A stretch of DNA of 64,000 nucleotides from Streptomyces lincolnensis. GTDB taxonomy: Bacteria; Actinomycetota; Actinomycetes; Streptomycetales; Streptomycetaceae. Shown in pieces: positions 33,734 through 42,613 of the stretch (position 1 is its first letter; the number at the start of each line of letters is the position of its first letter). Location: positions 310,001-374,000 of the forward strand of contig NZ_JAIHON010000005.1 of assembly GCF_021173675.1 (NCBI RefSeq). The letters are read 5' to 3'. The notes below the pieces were generated by a model. That model was not told where the DNA came from. It worked only from the letters and a program-made list of their open reading frames with translations, and searched no databases. The translations under genes were made by a program, and so were the position numbers.

Positions 33734-34771
33734 ATGACCGCCAGTCTGGAGCAGCTGCGCCGCTGCCACTTCGCCGTCGATCTGGGTGCGGCGAGGACGC
33801 GGGTGTATGTGAAGGGGGCCGGGCTGGTCGTGGACCAGCCGTCCGCCGCCGCCGTGAACACCCGCACCGGCGCGCTGATCGCGGTCGGCGAGTTCGCGGA
33901 GAAGATGACGGGCCGTACGCCCGACTACATCCGCGTCGTCAGGCCCGTGTCGGGTGGGACGGTCGTCGACATCGAGATGGCGCAGCGCATGCTGCGGCAT
34001 CTGCTCGGCGACAAGATGCGCCGCGCCCTGCGCCGCAAGCCCCGGCTGCGGGCCGCCGCCTGCACCCCGCACGACGCCGACCCGCTGGCCCAGCGGGCGG
34101 CGATCGAGACGCTCGTCGGGCTCGGTGCTCGGCGGGTGGAGCTCGTGGACACGCTGATCGCCGCGGCCGTGGGCTGCGGGCTGCCGGTCGAGCGGGCGGA
34201 GGCCACCATGATCATGGTGTGCGGGGCGGCCGCGACGCAGGTCGCCGTGCTGTCCCTCGGGTCGATCGTGACCGCCGAGCGGATCCCGGTCGGTGGTGAG
34301 GCCGTGGACCACGCGATCGTGCAGCACCTGCGGCACGAGCACGAGCTGATGCTGCCCAGCCAGTCCGTACGACCGCTGCAGCTGGCCCTGTCCGGCAACG
34401 GCCTCACCCCGCAGGGTCCCGCCTCCACCGAGATCCACGGCCGGGACGTGGCCACCGGCCTGGCCCGTTCCGTGCAGGTCGACACCGCCGCCGTGCGGGA
34501 CGCGATCGAGACCCCGCTGACCGCCGTCCTGGACGGCATCGGCCGGGTGCTGCGCAACTGCCCGCCCGATCTGGTGGCCGACCTCGCCGACCGCGGGATC
34601 ATGATGGTCGGCGGCAGCGCGCTGCTGCCCGGCTTCGACCAGATGCTGCGGCAGGCGACGGGCATGCCGGTGCACATCGCGGAGCGGCCGGACGTGTGTG
34701 CCGCCCAGGGCCTCGGCTACATGCTGGAGGGAAGGATCGAGCCGCTGGCACTGGACCCGCTGGCCACCTGA
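33734..34771 (+). CDS. MreB-like actin-family ATPase
   Basis: A 345-aa actin-fold protein with F-A-V-D-L-G-A-A-R-T-R (phosphate 1), a second region near M-V-C-G-A-A-A-T-Q-V (phosphate 2) and M-M-V-G-G-S-A-L-L-P-G (adenosine). It is as long as MreB. Streptomycetes carry MreB, Mbl and a further MreB-like protein. The divergent motifs (C-G-A-A-A instead of the usual D-I-G-G-G-T) point to the divergent paralogue. It is not beside mreC/mreD. GGGAGG at 33721-33726 supports ATG 33734. The histidine-kinase-like gene starts 15 bp after its stop, so the two may be co-transcribed. Confidence 0.82.
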   Translation: MTASLEQLRRCHFAVDLGAARTRVYVKGAGLVVDQPSAAAVNTRTGALIAVGEFAEKMTGRTPDYIRVVRPVSGGTVVDIEMAQRMLRHLLGDKMRRALRRKPRLRAAACTPHDADPLAQRAAIETLVGLGARRVELVDTLIAAAVGCGLPVERAEATMIMVCGAAATQVAVLSLGSIVTAERIPVGGEAVDHAIVQHLRHEHELMLPSQSVRPLQLALSGNGLTPQGPASTEIHGRDVATGLARSVQVDTAAVRDAIETPLTAVLDGIGRVLRNCPPDLVADLADRGIMMVGGSALLPGFDQMLRQATGMPVHIAERPDVCAAQGLGYMLEGRIEPLALDPLAT

Positions 34772-34786
34772 GACGCCTGCCCGCGC

Positions 34787-36196
34787 ATGAGCGGCCCTCT
34801 CCCCCGCCTGTCCCCCCTCCTCGAAGCCGTCCTCGGCGTCGGCACCGACCTCGAACTGCGCGCCACCCTCCAGCGCATCGTGGACAGCGCGGCCGAGCTG
34901 ACCGGCGCCCGGTGCGCGGCGCTCGGCACGCGGGACCCCGCGCAGGACGGCCTCGCGGAGATCCGCACCACCGACGCGGTGCCCCCGCCGCCCGGTCTCC
35001 TCAGCGTGCCGATCCATGTGCACGGCGAGGCGTTCGGCGACCTCCACCTGGCCGACAAGCGGTGCGGCACCCCGTTCACCGCCGAGGACGAGCAACTGCT
35101 CCACGTCCTGGCCGCGCAGGCCGGGATCGCCATCGGCAACGCCCGGCTGTACGAGGCGGCCCGGCAGCGTGAGCGCTGGATCGAGGGCGCCGCGGCCGTC
35201 ACCACCGCGCTGCTCACCGGTGAGGCGGCCGCGGACGCGCTGATGACGGTCGCCGAGCGGGCCCGGCTCCTCGCCGACGCCGCCGCGGGCGTCATCCTCC
35301 AGCCCACCCCGTCGGGCGGCATGGAGATCGTGACCGCCTCGACGTACGACGACCCGGGCGACATCGTCGGCACCACCATCGCGCCCGGCAGCCCGGTCCT
35401 GGAACAACTCCTGGGCGGGGAACCGGTGTCCGTCGAGGACTCGGCGACCGACCCGCGGATGACCACCCGGGTACGGCACCGGTTCGGACCCAGCATGATG
35501 CTGCCGCTCCGGGCGGAGGACCGGCTGATCGGCACCCTCGCCCTGCCCCGCCGCCGCGGCGACCGCCCGTACACGCCGGTCGAACGGCTGCTGGCGGTCC
35601 AGTTCGCCTCCCAGGCCGCCCTGGCCCTGGTCCTCGCCGACGCCCAGCACCGCCGGGCCCGCCTCGCCGTCTACGAGGACCGCGACCGTATCGCCCGCGA
35701 TCTGCACGACCTGGTGATCCAACGGCTGTTCGCCACCGGCCTGATGCTGGAGTCCACCCGGCGCCGGTGCCCGGACGACGACGTCCACGCCACCCTCGGC
35801 CGGGCGGTGGAGGAACTCCGGTCGACCGTCCAGGAGGTCCGTACGGCGATCTTCGCGCTGCAACAGCCGCCCGCCGACGCGCCGACCAGCTTCCGCGGCA
35901 GGGTCCTGAAGGAGACCGCCGGCGCCGCCGCGCTGCTCGGCTTCAAGCCCGCCACCCGCTTCACCGGCCCGGTCGAGAACCGCGTCCCCGACCAGATCGC
36001 GGACCAGTTGCTCACCGCCCTGCGCCGCGCCCTCGCCACCGCCTCCCGCCGCCCGGACGTCTCCCGCGTCGAGGTCCTGGTCGACGCGACGGCCACACTG
36101 CCGGACGGCCGGGACGCCGTACGCCTGATGGTGTACGACGACGGGCGCGCGGACGACGAGGACGGCACGACGACCGTCTGGCAGTCGCCCCTGTGA
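34787..36196 (+). CDS. GAF-GAF histidine-kinase-like protein with degenerate ATPase
   Basis: A 469-aa DevS/DosS-like protein. Two GAF domains lie at about residues 15-130 and 160-290. A HisKA_3 dimerisation helix follows with R-D-L-H-D-L-V-I-Q-R-L-F (His303), the phosphorylation site of the family. The ATPase part is short and degenerate: it has L-R-R-A-L-A-T-A-S-R-R-P where the N box should be, then ends after V-Y-D-D-G-R-A-D-D-E without the G boxes. It may therefore not autophosphorylate by itself. No response regulator is next to it. It follows the MreB-like gene by 15 bp. Confidence 0.82.
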   Translation: MSGPLPRLSPLLEAVLGVGTDLELRATLQRIVDSAAELTGARCAALGTRDPAQDGLAEIRTTDAVPPPPGLLSVPIHVHGEAFGDLHLADKRCGTPFTAEDEQLLHVLAAQAGIAIGNARLYEAARQRERWIEGAAAVTTALLTGEAAADALMTVAERARLLADAAAGVILQPTPSGGMEIVTASTYDDPGDIVGTTIAPGSPVLEQLLGGEPVSVEDSATDPRMTTRVRHRFGPSMMLPLRAEDRLIGTLALPRRRGDRPYTPVERLLAVQFASQAALALVLADAQHRRARLAVYEDRDRIARDLHDLVIQRLFATGLMLESTRRRCPDDDVHATLGRAVEELRSTVQEVRTAIFALQQPPADAPTSFRGRVLKETAGAAALLGFKPATRFTGPVENRVPDQIADQLLTALRRALATASRRPDVSRVEVLVDATATLPDGRDAVRLMVYDDGRADDEDGTTTVWQSPL

Positions 36197-36274
36197 GCCC
36201 GCACGCCCCCTGCGAACAGGCGTGCCCCGGCGTTAAGGTGGGCTCACCGACGTCCAGGGGGAGAGGACGCATCC

Positions 36275-36766
36275 GTGCCCGGAACCGTCACTCGCATCGG
36301 TGTCACCGGGCACCGCACCATCCCCAGGTCGGTCCTCCCCGCCGTGCGTTCGGGCATGCGCCGGCAACTGGGCGGCGAGCGCGCCCTGGAGGCCCTCAGT
36401 TCCCTCGCGGCCGGCGCCGACCAGCTCTTCGCGGACATCGCCCTGGACAGCGGCGTACCGGTGACGGCCGTCATCCCGGGCATGGACTACGAGGCCCATC
36501 TCGGCGGCGACGAGGTCCGGTCGGCGTTCCGCAGGCTGCTCGAGGCGTGCGCGCGCCGGGTGGACCTGCCGCTCGAAGCCACCCATGAGAAGGCCTATCT
36601 GGCGGCCGGCCGCTGGATCGTGGACCACGCCGACCAGCTGGTGGCCGTGTGGGACGGGTATCCGGCCCGTGGGGAGGGCGGCACGGGTGACGTGGTGGCG
36701 TACGCGCGGAGCACCGGGGTGCCGGTGACTGTGCTGTGGGAGCCCGGGGTGCGGCGCAGCCCCTGA
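36275..36766 (+). CDS. SLOG-like Rossmann-fold protein
   Basis: A 163-aa protein beginning R-I-G-V-T-G-H-R-T-I-P, the signature of SLOG (SMF/DprA-LOG) nucleotide-binding proteins. A second motif, S-S-L-A-A-G-A-D-Q-L-F-A, and a C-terminal A-D-Q-L-V-A-V-W-D-G core support this. Family members bind or cleave nucleotides in bacterial defence circuits. A strong GGGGGAGAGG precedes GTG 36275. The gene converges on a SLATT-type membrane protein 28 bp away. SLOG and SLATT proteins often pair in nucleotide-triggered conflict systems, so a joint function is likely. Confidence 0.72.
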   Translation: MPGTVTRIGVTGHRTIPRSVLPAVRSGMRRQLGGERALEALSSLAAGADQLFADIALDSGVPVTAVIPGMDYEAHLGGDEVRSAFRRLLEACARRVDLPLEATHEKAYLAAGRWIVDHADQLVAVWDGYPARGEGGTGDVVAYARSTGVPVTVLWEPGVRRSP

Positions 36767-36794
36767 GGCCCCGAGACGGATGACTGAAACAGCG

Positions 36795-37709
36795 TCAATG
36801 CCCGAACCGCACCAGCCAGTCCGAGTGCTGCGGGGACACCAGCCGTTCCGCCTCCGCGACCTTCGCGGGCCACTGGCCCTCGGTCACGGTCGTCGTCATC
36901 TCGATCCGCAGGGTCTCCAGGTCCTGTTCGACGAGGGAGTGGGCGTAGGTCAGCGGGCGGTGCCGGCGGACCTCCTGCCAGGCCACCGCCGCCGCGGCGG
37001 ACGCGCTGAACAGGCCGGTCAGGTCCCAGCGGCCGATCACGTCGGCGGCCCGGAGCACGGCCGCGAGGAGGGCGAGCAGGGTCAGGGCGGCGGTGACGGA
37101 GGACCAGCGCGCCGAGGACCGGTGCGCCAGGGCGGCCTTGCGGCGGTACCAGGCGTGCTGCTCCAGGAGCCGTTCGCGCAGGTAGATGTCCCGTCTGACC
37201 TCGAAGGTCTTCGCGCGCACCGCCCGCATGGTCGGGGTGATCTGGCCGGCACCCCGGGCGGTGGGGCCGTTCCTGGGGTCCTCCCAGCCGACCTTGCGCA
37301 TCTCCCGCAGGCGTTCCTCCAGCCGCTCCTCGAACAGCGCGTCGGCGTTGGCCACCCGGGAGTGGAAGACCCCGCCGTGCACCATGTACTGCCAGGCCAG
37401 CGACTTCAGCAGCTCGGCGACGGCCCGGTGCGCCTGCCAGTGGGCGCGGGCCCGGCGCCGGGTGGTGTACAGGCCGATGGCGATGGTCAGGGCGTAGAGC
37501 AGGGCGGAGACGACCGCCGAGGCGTGGCTGCCGGTGCGCTCGGCGAACATCGCCGCGGCGGTGGCGGACAGCAGCACGGTCAGCTGCCACCGCACGGAAC
37601 GGAACGACTCACTCTGATGGACGATCGCGCTGCGGTCGCTTGTACGGAAGAGCGGCGGTAAGTCGTCCTCGCTCAACGTCGTACCAGGACCCGGAGCAGC
37701 GGCTCTCAT
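36795..37709 (-). CDS. SLATT-like (DUF4231) membrane protein
   Basis: A 304-aa protein with two hydrophobic hairpins, at about residues 45-88 and 205-245, and charged helices between and after them. It carries L-E-E-R-L-R-E-M-R-K-V-G-W-E-D-P. This is the SLATT/DUF4231 pattern, proposed to form pores or channels that respond to nucleotide signals. ATG 37709 is chosen because G-rich GGGGGTGG lies just upstream; ATG 37742 has no such site. It ends 28 bp from the convergent SLOG gene, and its 5' end lies back-to-back with the fxs operon. Confidence 0.75.
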   Translation of the reverse strand: MRAAAPGPGTTLSEDDLPPLFRTSDRSAIVHQSESFRSVRWQLTVLLSATAAAMFAERTGSHASAVVSALLYALTIAIGLYTTRRRARAHWQAHRAVAELLKSLAWQYMVHGGVFHSRVANADALFEERLEERLREMRKVGWEDPRNGPTARGAGQITPTMRAVRAKTFEVRRDIYLRERLLEQHAWYRRKAALAHRSSARWSSVTAALTLLALLAAVLRAADVIGRWDLTGLFSASAAAAVAWQEVRRHRPLTYAHSLVEQDLETLRIEMTTTVTEGQWPAKVAEAERLVSPQHSDWLVRFGH

Positions 37710-37916
37710 GGACCACCCCCGAGGGCATGAAGTGCCGGACATCCGAGTATGAGTGCGAATGCGCCCCTTGCGCCATGCTCCGGTGGCCGTCTCCTGTTGG
37801 TAGGGTCCGCCCTACAACCCAGGCTGTCTCTGTCTCATAGCTCGCATCCGAACACCGGACCTCTGGTCCCATTGGGCCGGGGACATGCCGGTTCCTCTGG
37901 AAGGAGCATCAGACAG

Positions 37917-38081
37917 ATGAAGTCTCAGGCCGTCATGGAACGCGGGAGCACCGTCCGTTCCACCTCCCACGGGCGACTCACCGCACCGGGGGCGCCCCTG
38001 CCCGAGTCGGCGGTCAAGGCGGCGGAGCGGGTGACCAGCTCTCCCGGCCGGCGCAACAGTACTTTTGACTCATCGCTGTAG
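37917..38081 (+). CDS. fxsA: FxSxx-COOH RiPP precursor peptide FxsA
   Basis: A 54-aa peptide ending F50-D51-S52-S53-L54, exactly the FxSxx-COOH ending that defines this RiPP class. The leader is Ser/Thr/Arg-rich and has no signal peptide. FxsB, encoded after a hairpin, is expected to crosslink the C-terminal Phe side chain into a cyclophane. ATG 37917 has AAGGAG at 37901-37906, ten bases upstream. A second in-frame ATG at 37935 lacks as good a site. The gene is short and its homology rests on the terminal motif and its neighbour genes. Confidence 0.9.
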   Translation: MKSQAVMERGSTVRSTSHGRLTAPGAPLPESAVKAAERVTSSPGRRNSTFDSSL

Positions 38082-38097
38082 CAGTTCGGAGCAGAGG

Positions 38098-38128
38098 CTG
38101 CACCTGCCGCGGGAATCGGCAGGTGCAG
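38098..38128 (+). terminator. Hairpin between fxsA and fxsB
   Basis: CTGCACCTGCCG (38098-38109) pairs perfectly with CGGCAGGTGCAG (38117-38128) across a 7-nt loop. It sits 17 bp after the fxsA stop and about 105 bp before fxsB. No T-tract follows, so it may partly stop transcription or protect the fxsA transcript end, giving more precursor than enzyme. Confidence 0.65.
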
Positions 38129-38234
38129 TCGGCCCGGCGGACACTTCTGTCAGTTACCACAAGACGCTTGTGCTGTAGCCCACTTGGCCGAGAATCGGCG
38201 GGCAGTGGTGGCGAGAAGCATTAGCCTGTGGTAA

Positions 38235-40424
38235 GTGAGCAACACCACGGGGGACATCCCACTTCAGCAACTCGTCCTGAAGATCCACAGTAGATGTGAT
38301 CTGGCGTGCGACCACTGCTATGTGTACGAGCACGCGGACAAGAGCTGGAAGACCCGACCGGTCGTCATCGGCGAGGAGACGGTTCGTCAAGTCGCCCGTC
38401 GTTTCGCCGAGTACGCGCACTCCCACAAGTTGTCGTCCGTGACCGTGATTTTACACGGGGGCGAGCCCCTTCTTGCGGGTCCCGCACGAATTCGCTCACT
38501 TTGCACGGAGTTCAGCTCCGCCCTCGCCGGCATCAGCGAACTCGATCTGCGCATCCACACCAACGGGCTCCAGCTGAGCCGGCGTCACCTGGACGTCTTC
38601 CGGGAGTTCGACGTCATGGTGAGCGTCTCGCTCGACGGCGACCGGGCCGCCAACGACCGGCACCGCCTGGACCGCAGGGACCGCAGCAGCTACGACCGAG
38701 TGCTGCGCGCGATCGATCTGCTGCGCGCCCCCGAGTACCGCCATCTGTTCGGCGGCCTGTTGTGCACGGTGGACGTGGAGAACGACCCGGTCGTGGTGCA
38801 TGACGCGCTGACCGCGCTGGGGCCGCCGCGGATCGACTACCTGCTGCCCCACTCCACCTGGGACAGCCCCCCGCCGCGCGGCTCCTCCGGTTCGCCGACG
38901 CCGTACGCCGACTGGCTGCTCGCGATCTTCGACCGCTGGACGGAACAGGGCCGGACGGTGCGGGTGCGGACCTTCGACTCGGTGCTCAGCACGCTGCGCG
39001 GCGGGCCGAGTCTGACCGAGGCGATGGGGCTGGCGCCCTCCGACCTGGCGGTCGTGGAGACGGACGGCAGCTTCGAGCAGGCGGACTGGCTGAAGACCGC
39101 GTACGAGGGCGCGCCCGCCACCGGGTACAACGTGCGGGACCACGACTTCGACCGGTTCGCCCGGCACCACGGCGTCCAGGCCAGGCAGCGCGGCCTGCTC
39201 GGGCTCGCCGAGACCTGCCGCTCCTGCCCGGTGGTGGAGTCCTGCGGCGGCGGCCTGTACGGCCACCGGTACAGCTCCGCACGGGACTTCGACAATCCCT
39301 CGGTGTTCTGCGCGGACCTGCGGGCCCTGGTCGAGGGGATCGCCGAGCGGATCACCCAGCGGTCCTTCTCCCCCGCCGTCCTGGGTCCCGCGGCCCTGCG
39401 TTCGGCCCAGCAGGAGCAGGACCTCGCCCTGCTGAACTACGCGGGCGCCCGGCTGGCCGGGCATCCGGACTGGGACGCCGTGTGGCGGGCGCTGATGCGG
39501 CTGGACGCGGACCCGGAGACCGCGCGGCACCTCAACCGGGTCCTGGCCCACCCCTATGTGCGGCTCTCGTTGCGCCAGGCCTCTCCCGCCGACAGTTCGA
39601 CGGCCCGTTTCGCCGCCGCCACCGTGGCCGCGGCCTGGCACGCGCGCCCCCCGCTGCGACTCGCCTGGCACCAGGCGGACCGGAACCTGCACCTGCCGAC
39701 GCTGGGCACGCTCACCCTGCCCGCGCCCGGCCGGGTCGAGGCCACCGTCGCCGGACGCGAGCTGGACCTCCGTACCGCCGACGGGGACCGGTTCGTGGTC
39801 GGGGACCAACCCACCGACGTCTGGCGGCCGTTGACGCGTGTCTCGGTGTCCGACACCAAGCAGCTGCTCGTCGACGACGCCGATCCGCTGCGGGCGGTGT
39901 TCGCCTCGCCGGTGGCCGCGCCGCTGGCCGAGGGCGCGCTGACGGCGTTCGGTGATCTCCTGCGGACCGCCTGCAAACTCCGGGCGGAACAGGGGCCCGA
40001 GGACGACGACGATCCCCACGCCCTGCGGGTCGGGGCCGTCACCCCGCTCGTGGCCGGGTCCGGGCTGCAGCTCGACACCGAGGGGCTGGGCGGGCTCGGG
40101 GTGCCCGTCGACTTCCGTCCCCTGGATCTCGTACGGGAGCTGCCGCGCCTCGGGCGCCGCGCCCGGCTGGCGGCCCTGCGCGCGACGACGGATCTGCATG
40201 TGCCGGGCAACCGGGCCGGGCGGCTGTTCACCGAGGCGGTCGAAGGGCTCGCCGACAGGGCGTACTGGGGACACCGGGCGCCCCGAGGAGCACAGGCGCT
40301 GGAGCGGGCCGGTCGGGCGCTGGACGCGCTGGACGCGCTGCCGGACCGGGAGCTCACGGAGACCGGCAGGGAGCTGGCCGCCCAGCTCGGGCGGGAACGG
40401 GCGGCCTGGGCGGGCGAGGCGTGA
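38235..40424 (+). CDS. fxsB: FxsB-type radical SAM/SPASM cyclophane-forming maturase
   Basis: A 729-aa enzyme. The radical SAM CxxxCxxC motif is C21-D-L-A-C25-D-H-C28, and G-G-E-P follows in the SAM region (H-G-G-E-P-L-L). A SPASM-type cysteine cluster includes C328, C331 and C337 (C-R-S-C-P-V-V-E-S-C). The C-terminal half (about 400-729) is an FxsB-specific extension with little internal homology. It should bind two or more Fe-S clusters, act anaerobically or in a protected form, and crosslink the FxsA Phe ring to a nearby residue. GTG 38235 follows directly after a TAA triplet. The stop overlaps the AAC(3)-like gene (GTGA). Confidence 0.92.
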   Translation: MSNTTGDIPLQQLVLKIHSRCDLACDHCYVYEHADKSWKTRPVVIGEETVRQVARRFAEYAHSHKLSSVTVILHGGEPLLAGPARIRSLCTEFSSALAGISELDLRIHTNGLQLSRRHLDVFREFDVMVSVSLDGDRAANDRHRLDRRDRSSYDRVLRAIDLLRAPEYRHLFGGLLCTVDVENDPVVVHDALTALGPPRIDYLLPHSTWDSPPPRGSSGSPTPYADWLLAIFDRWTEQGRTVRVRTFDSVLSTLRGGPSLTEAMGLAPSDLAVVETDGSFEQADWLKTAYEGAPATGYNVRDHDFDRFARHHGVQARQRGLLGLAETCRSCPVVESCGGGLYGHRYSSARDFDNPSVFCADLRALVEGIAERITQRSFSPAVLGPAALRSAQQEQDLALLNYAGARLAGHPDWDAVWRALMRLDADPETARHLNRVLAHPYVRLSLRQASPADSSTARFAAATVAAAWHARPPLRLAWHQADRNLHLPTLGTLTLPAPGRVEATVAGRELDLRTADGDRFVVGDQPTDVWRPLTRVSVSDTKQLLVDDADPLRAVFASPVAAPLAEGALTAFGDLLRTACKLRAEQGPEDDDDPHALRVGAVTPLVAGSGLQLDTEGLGGLGVPVDFRPLDLVRELPRLGRRARLAALRATTDLHVPGNRAGRLFTEAVEGLADRAYWGHRAPRGAQALERAGRALDALDALPDRELTETGRELAAQLGRERAAWAGEA

Positions 40425-41221
40425 GCGCTCCCGCCGAACTGGCCGACTTACTGGGCGGGTTGGGAATCCGCCCGGGTGGCGTCCTCATGGTGCACGCCTC
40501 CTTGCGCGGCACCGGGACCTCCCCCGAGCGGGTACGGGACGCGCTGCGGGCGGTGCTCGGTCCCGGCGGGACGCTCGTGGTGCCGGCGTTCACCCCGGAG
40601 AACTCCGACACCTCCCGCGCCCACCGCGCCCTCGTCGCGGGGATGACCGAGGCCGAGGTCCGGGAGTTCCGCGCGGCGATGCTCCCCTTCGACCCCGACG
40701 CCACGCCCTGTCCCTCGATGGGCGCGCTCGCCGAGTGCGTGCGGACCACACCGGGGGCGGTGCGCAGCGCGCATCCGCAGACCTCGCTGGCCGGACTCGG
40801 GGCGCGGGCACGGGAGTTGCTGTCGGGGCACGACCCGCACTGCCACCTCGGCGAACGCTCCCCGCTCGCCCGGCTCTACGAGGCCGACGCCCAAGTGCTG
40901 CTGCTGCGCGTGGGGTTCGAGGTGTGCAGCGCCTTCCATCTGGCCGAGTACCGGATGCTTCCGCCGCCGCCCCCGCGGACCTACCGGTGCGTGGTCGGCG
41001 ACAAGGGCAACTGGATCTCGTACGACGATCTCGCCCTGGACGATACGGATTTCGCGGTGCTGGGCGCGCGGATTCCGGGTGAACTGCTCACCCGGGGGGA
41101 ATGGAAGGGAGAATCGGTGACGCTGTGCGGAATGCGGGCCGTCGTCGACGATGTTCGTGGGCGGCTGTCCGGATATCGCCTCCGGAATGACGTGAAACTG
41201 GCGAACCGTCCGGGCCGGTAG
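40421..41221 (+). CDS. AAC(3)-family acetyltransferase-like protein in the fxs operon
   Basis: A 266-aa protein with the Antibiotic_NAT/AAC(3) features V-L-M-V-H-A-S-L-R-G near residue 20, G-G-T-L-V-V-P-A-F-T (about 47-56) and H-P-Q-T-S-L-A-G-L-G. The family uses acetyl-CoA to acetylate amines. Here it is coupled to fxsB and is a normal part of fxs loci, so it more likely acetylates the modified peptide than an antibiotic. GTG 40421 overlaps the fxsB stop. Resistance should not be assumed. Confidence 0.85.
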   Translation: MSAPAELADLLGGLGIRPGGVLMVHASLRGTGTSPERVRDALRAVLGPGGTLVVPAFTPENSDTSRAHRALVAGMTEAEVREFRAAMLPFDPDATPCPSMGALAECVRTTPGAVRSAHPQTSLAGLGARARELLSGHDPHCHLGERSPLARLYEADAQVLLLRVGFEVCSAFHLAEYRMLPPPPPRTYRCVVGDKGNWISYDDLALDDTDFAVLGARIPGELLTRGEWKGESVTLCGMRAVVDDVRGRLSGYRLRNDVKLANRPGR

Positions 41222-41287
41222 TCGGGCACATTGTTGTTCCGGTTCGGGTGACTTGGCCGGTCCGGGCATCGGCGCGCAGGGGGGCGT

Positions 41288-42613
41288 GTGGACACACCTG
41301 ACGGGGAGTGGGGGCAGCCTACGGCCGGGCAGCCCTATTTCTTCCTCAGTTACGCCCACACCCCGCCCTGGGGATCGGGGGGCGGCGACCCCGACCACTG
41401 GGTGCATCTGCTCTACCGGGACCTGTGCAACCACATCATGGCGCTCACCGACCTGCCCGCGGGCGCCGATGTCGGCTTCATCGACCGGGAGATGGGCTCG
41501 GGCGTGGGCTGGCCGCGCAAGCTCAGCGAGAACCTGGCCAGTTGCCGGGTCTTCGTGCCGCTGCTGTCGCCGCGCTACTTCTCCAGCGAGATGTGCGGCC
41601 GCGAGCTGTACGCCTTCAACGAGCGCCTGCTGCACGCCAAGGCGGCCGGCGGACAGGAAGTCTCCGCCATCGTGCCCGCGCTGTGGACGCGCGTCGACTT
41701 CGCCCAGCTGCCCGACTCCATCCGGCACATCCACCTGGACCGGGCCACGTTCGGCGACCGCTACGCGACCAACGGCATCTACGGCCTCATCAAACTCAGC
41801 CGGCTGCGCGACGAGTACGAGGAGACCGTCCTCTCCCTGGCCCAGCGGATCGTCCAGGTGGCCGAGGAGTCGCCGCTGCCGCCCGGCCGGCCGCGCGACT
41901 ACGAGAGCACGCCCAGCGCCTTCCGGCCACGCGGCAAGGAACCCCGGCGCATCCATCTGACGGTGGCCGCGCCCACCCGGGACACCGTCCCCGAGGACCG
42001 GGACCCCCGGCCCTACGGCGAGGACGCGCAGGACTGGAACCCCTACCACTCCGAGTCGACACGTCCGCTGCCCGCGCTCGCCGAGGAGCTGATCCGCTCG
42101 CTCGACTACCGGATCACCGTCTCCTCCTTCGACGACGAGGACACCGACGGGCCCTCCCTGGCCGACGCCGACGAGGAGGGCAAGACGGGCCATCCGCGTA
42201 TCCTGCTCGTCGACCGGTGGACGCTGACCGACGAGGACCGGCGGCGCCGGCTCAAGCAGTTCGACGCGCGTTCCCAGCCCTGGGTGAGCGCCATCGTCCC
42301 GTGGAACCGCGCCGACCTCCAGTGCCACGGCGAGGAGGGGCAGCGGCTGACCGCCGAGTTCGAGCGGACCCTGCCGCTGACGCTGGAGCGCGGCCGGCAC
42401 ACCGACTGCCGTATCGCGGTCAACGGCGTGCCCACGCTCAAGGCGTTCACCGACGTGCTGCCCTCCGTGGTGGCACACACCACCCGGCAGTACCTCAAGC
42501 ACGCCGAGGCCCATCCGCCGCCGGCTCCGCACGTGCCCAGGCCCCGGCTCATGGGCCCCACCCCGCCGCCGTACCCGGAAGGCGGACCCGACCACGGAGG
42601 AGAAGCACGATGA
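41288..42613 (+). CDS. fxsC: TIR-like protein FxsC
   Basis: A 441-aa protein. Residues 15-185 are a TIR-like domain: Y-F-F-L-S-Y-A-H-T near 17, then S-S-E-M-C-G-R-E-L with E106, where TIR NAD-hydrolases have their catalytic Glu. The rest (about 215-420) is the FxsC-specific region with I-L-L-V-D-R-W-T-L and W-V-S-A-I-V-P-W-N. It may hydrolyse NAD or act as a signalling scaffold. GTG 41288 is the start given; a separate gap of 66 bp to the AAC(3) gene suggests weaker coupling here, while its stop overlaps fxsT by ATGA. Confidence 0.88.
   Translation: MDTPDGEWGQPTAGQPYFFLSYAHTPPWGSGGGDPDHWVHLLYRDLCNHIMALTDLPAGADVGFIDREMGSGVGWPRKLSENLASCRVFVPLLSPRYFSSEMCGRELYAFNERLLHAKAAGGQEVSAIVPALWTRVDFAQLPDSIRHIHLDRATFGDRYATNGIYGLIKLSRLRDEYEETVLSLAQRIVQVAEESPLPPGRPRDYESTPSAFRPRGKEPRRIHLTVAAPTRDTVPEDRDPRPYGEDAQDWNPYHSESTRPLPALAEELIRSLDYRITVSSFDDEDTDGPSLADADEEGKTGHPRILLVDRWTLTDEDRRRRLKQFDARSQPWVSAIVPWNRADLQCHGEEGQRLTAEFERTLPLTLERGRHTDCRIAVNGVPTLKAFTDVLPSVVAHTTRQYLKHAEAHPPPAPHVPRPRLMGPTPPPYPEGGPDHGGEAR

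Noticed and set aside
38154..38426. Reverse-strand 90-aa frame over the start of fxsB
   Set aside because: It covers the radical SAM cysteine motif of fxsB and has no start site support.
40421..41221. Aminoglycoside resistance gene
   Set aside because: The AAC(3)-like protein is part of the fxs operon; its family membership alone does not show resistance.
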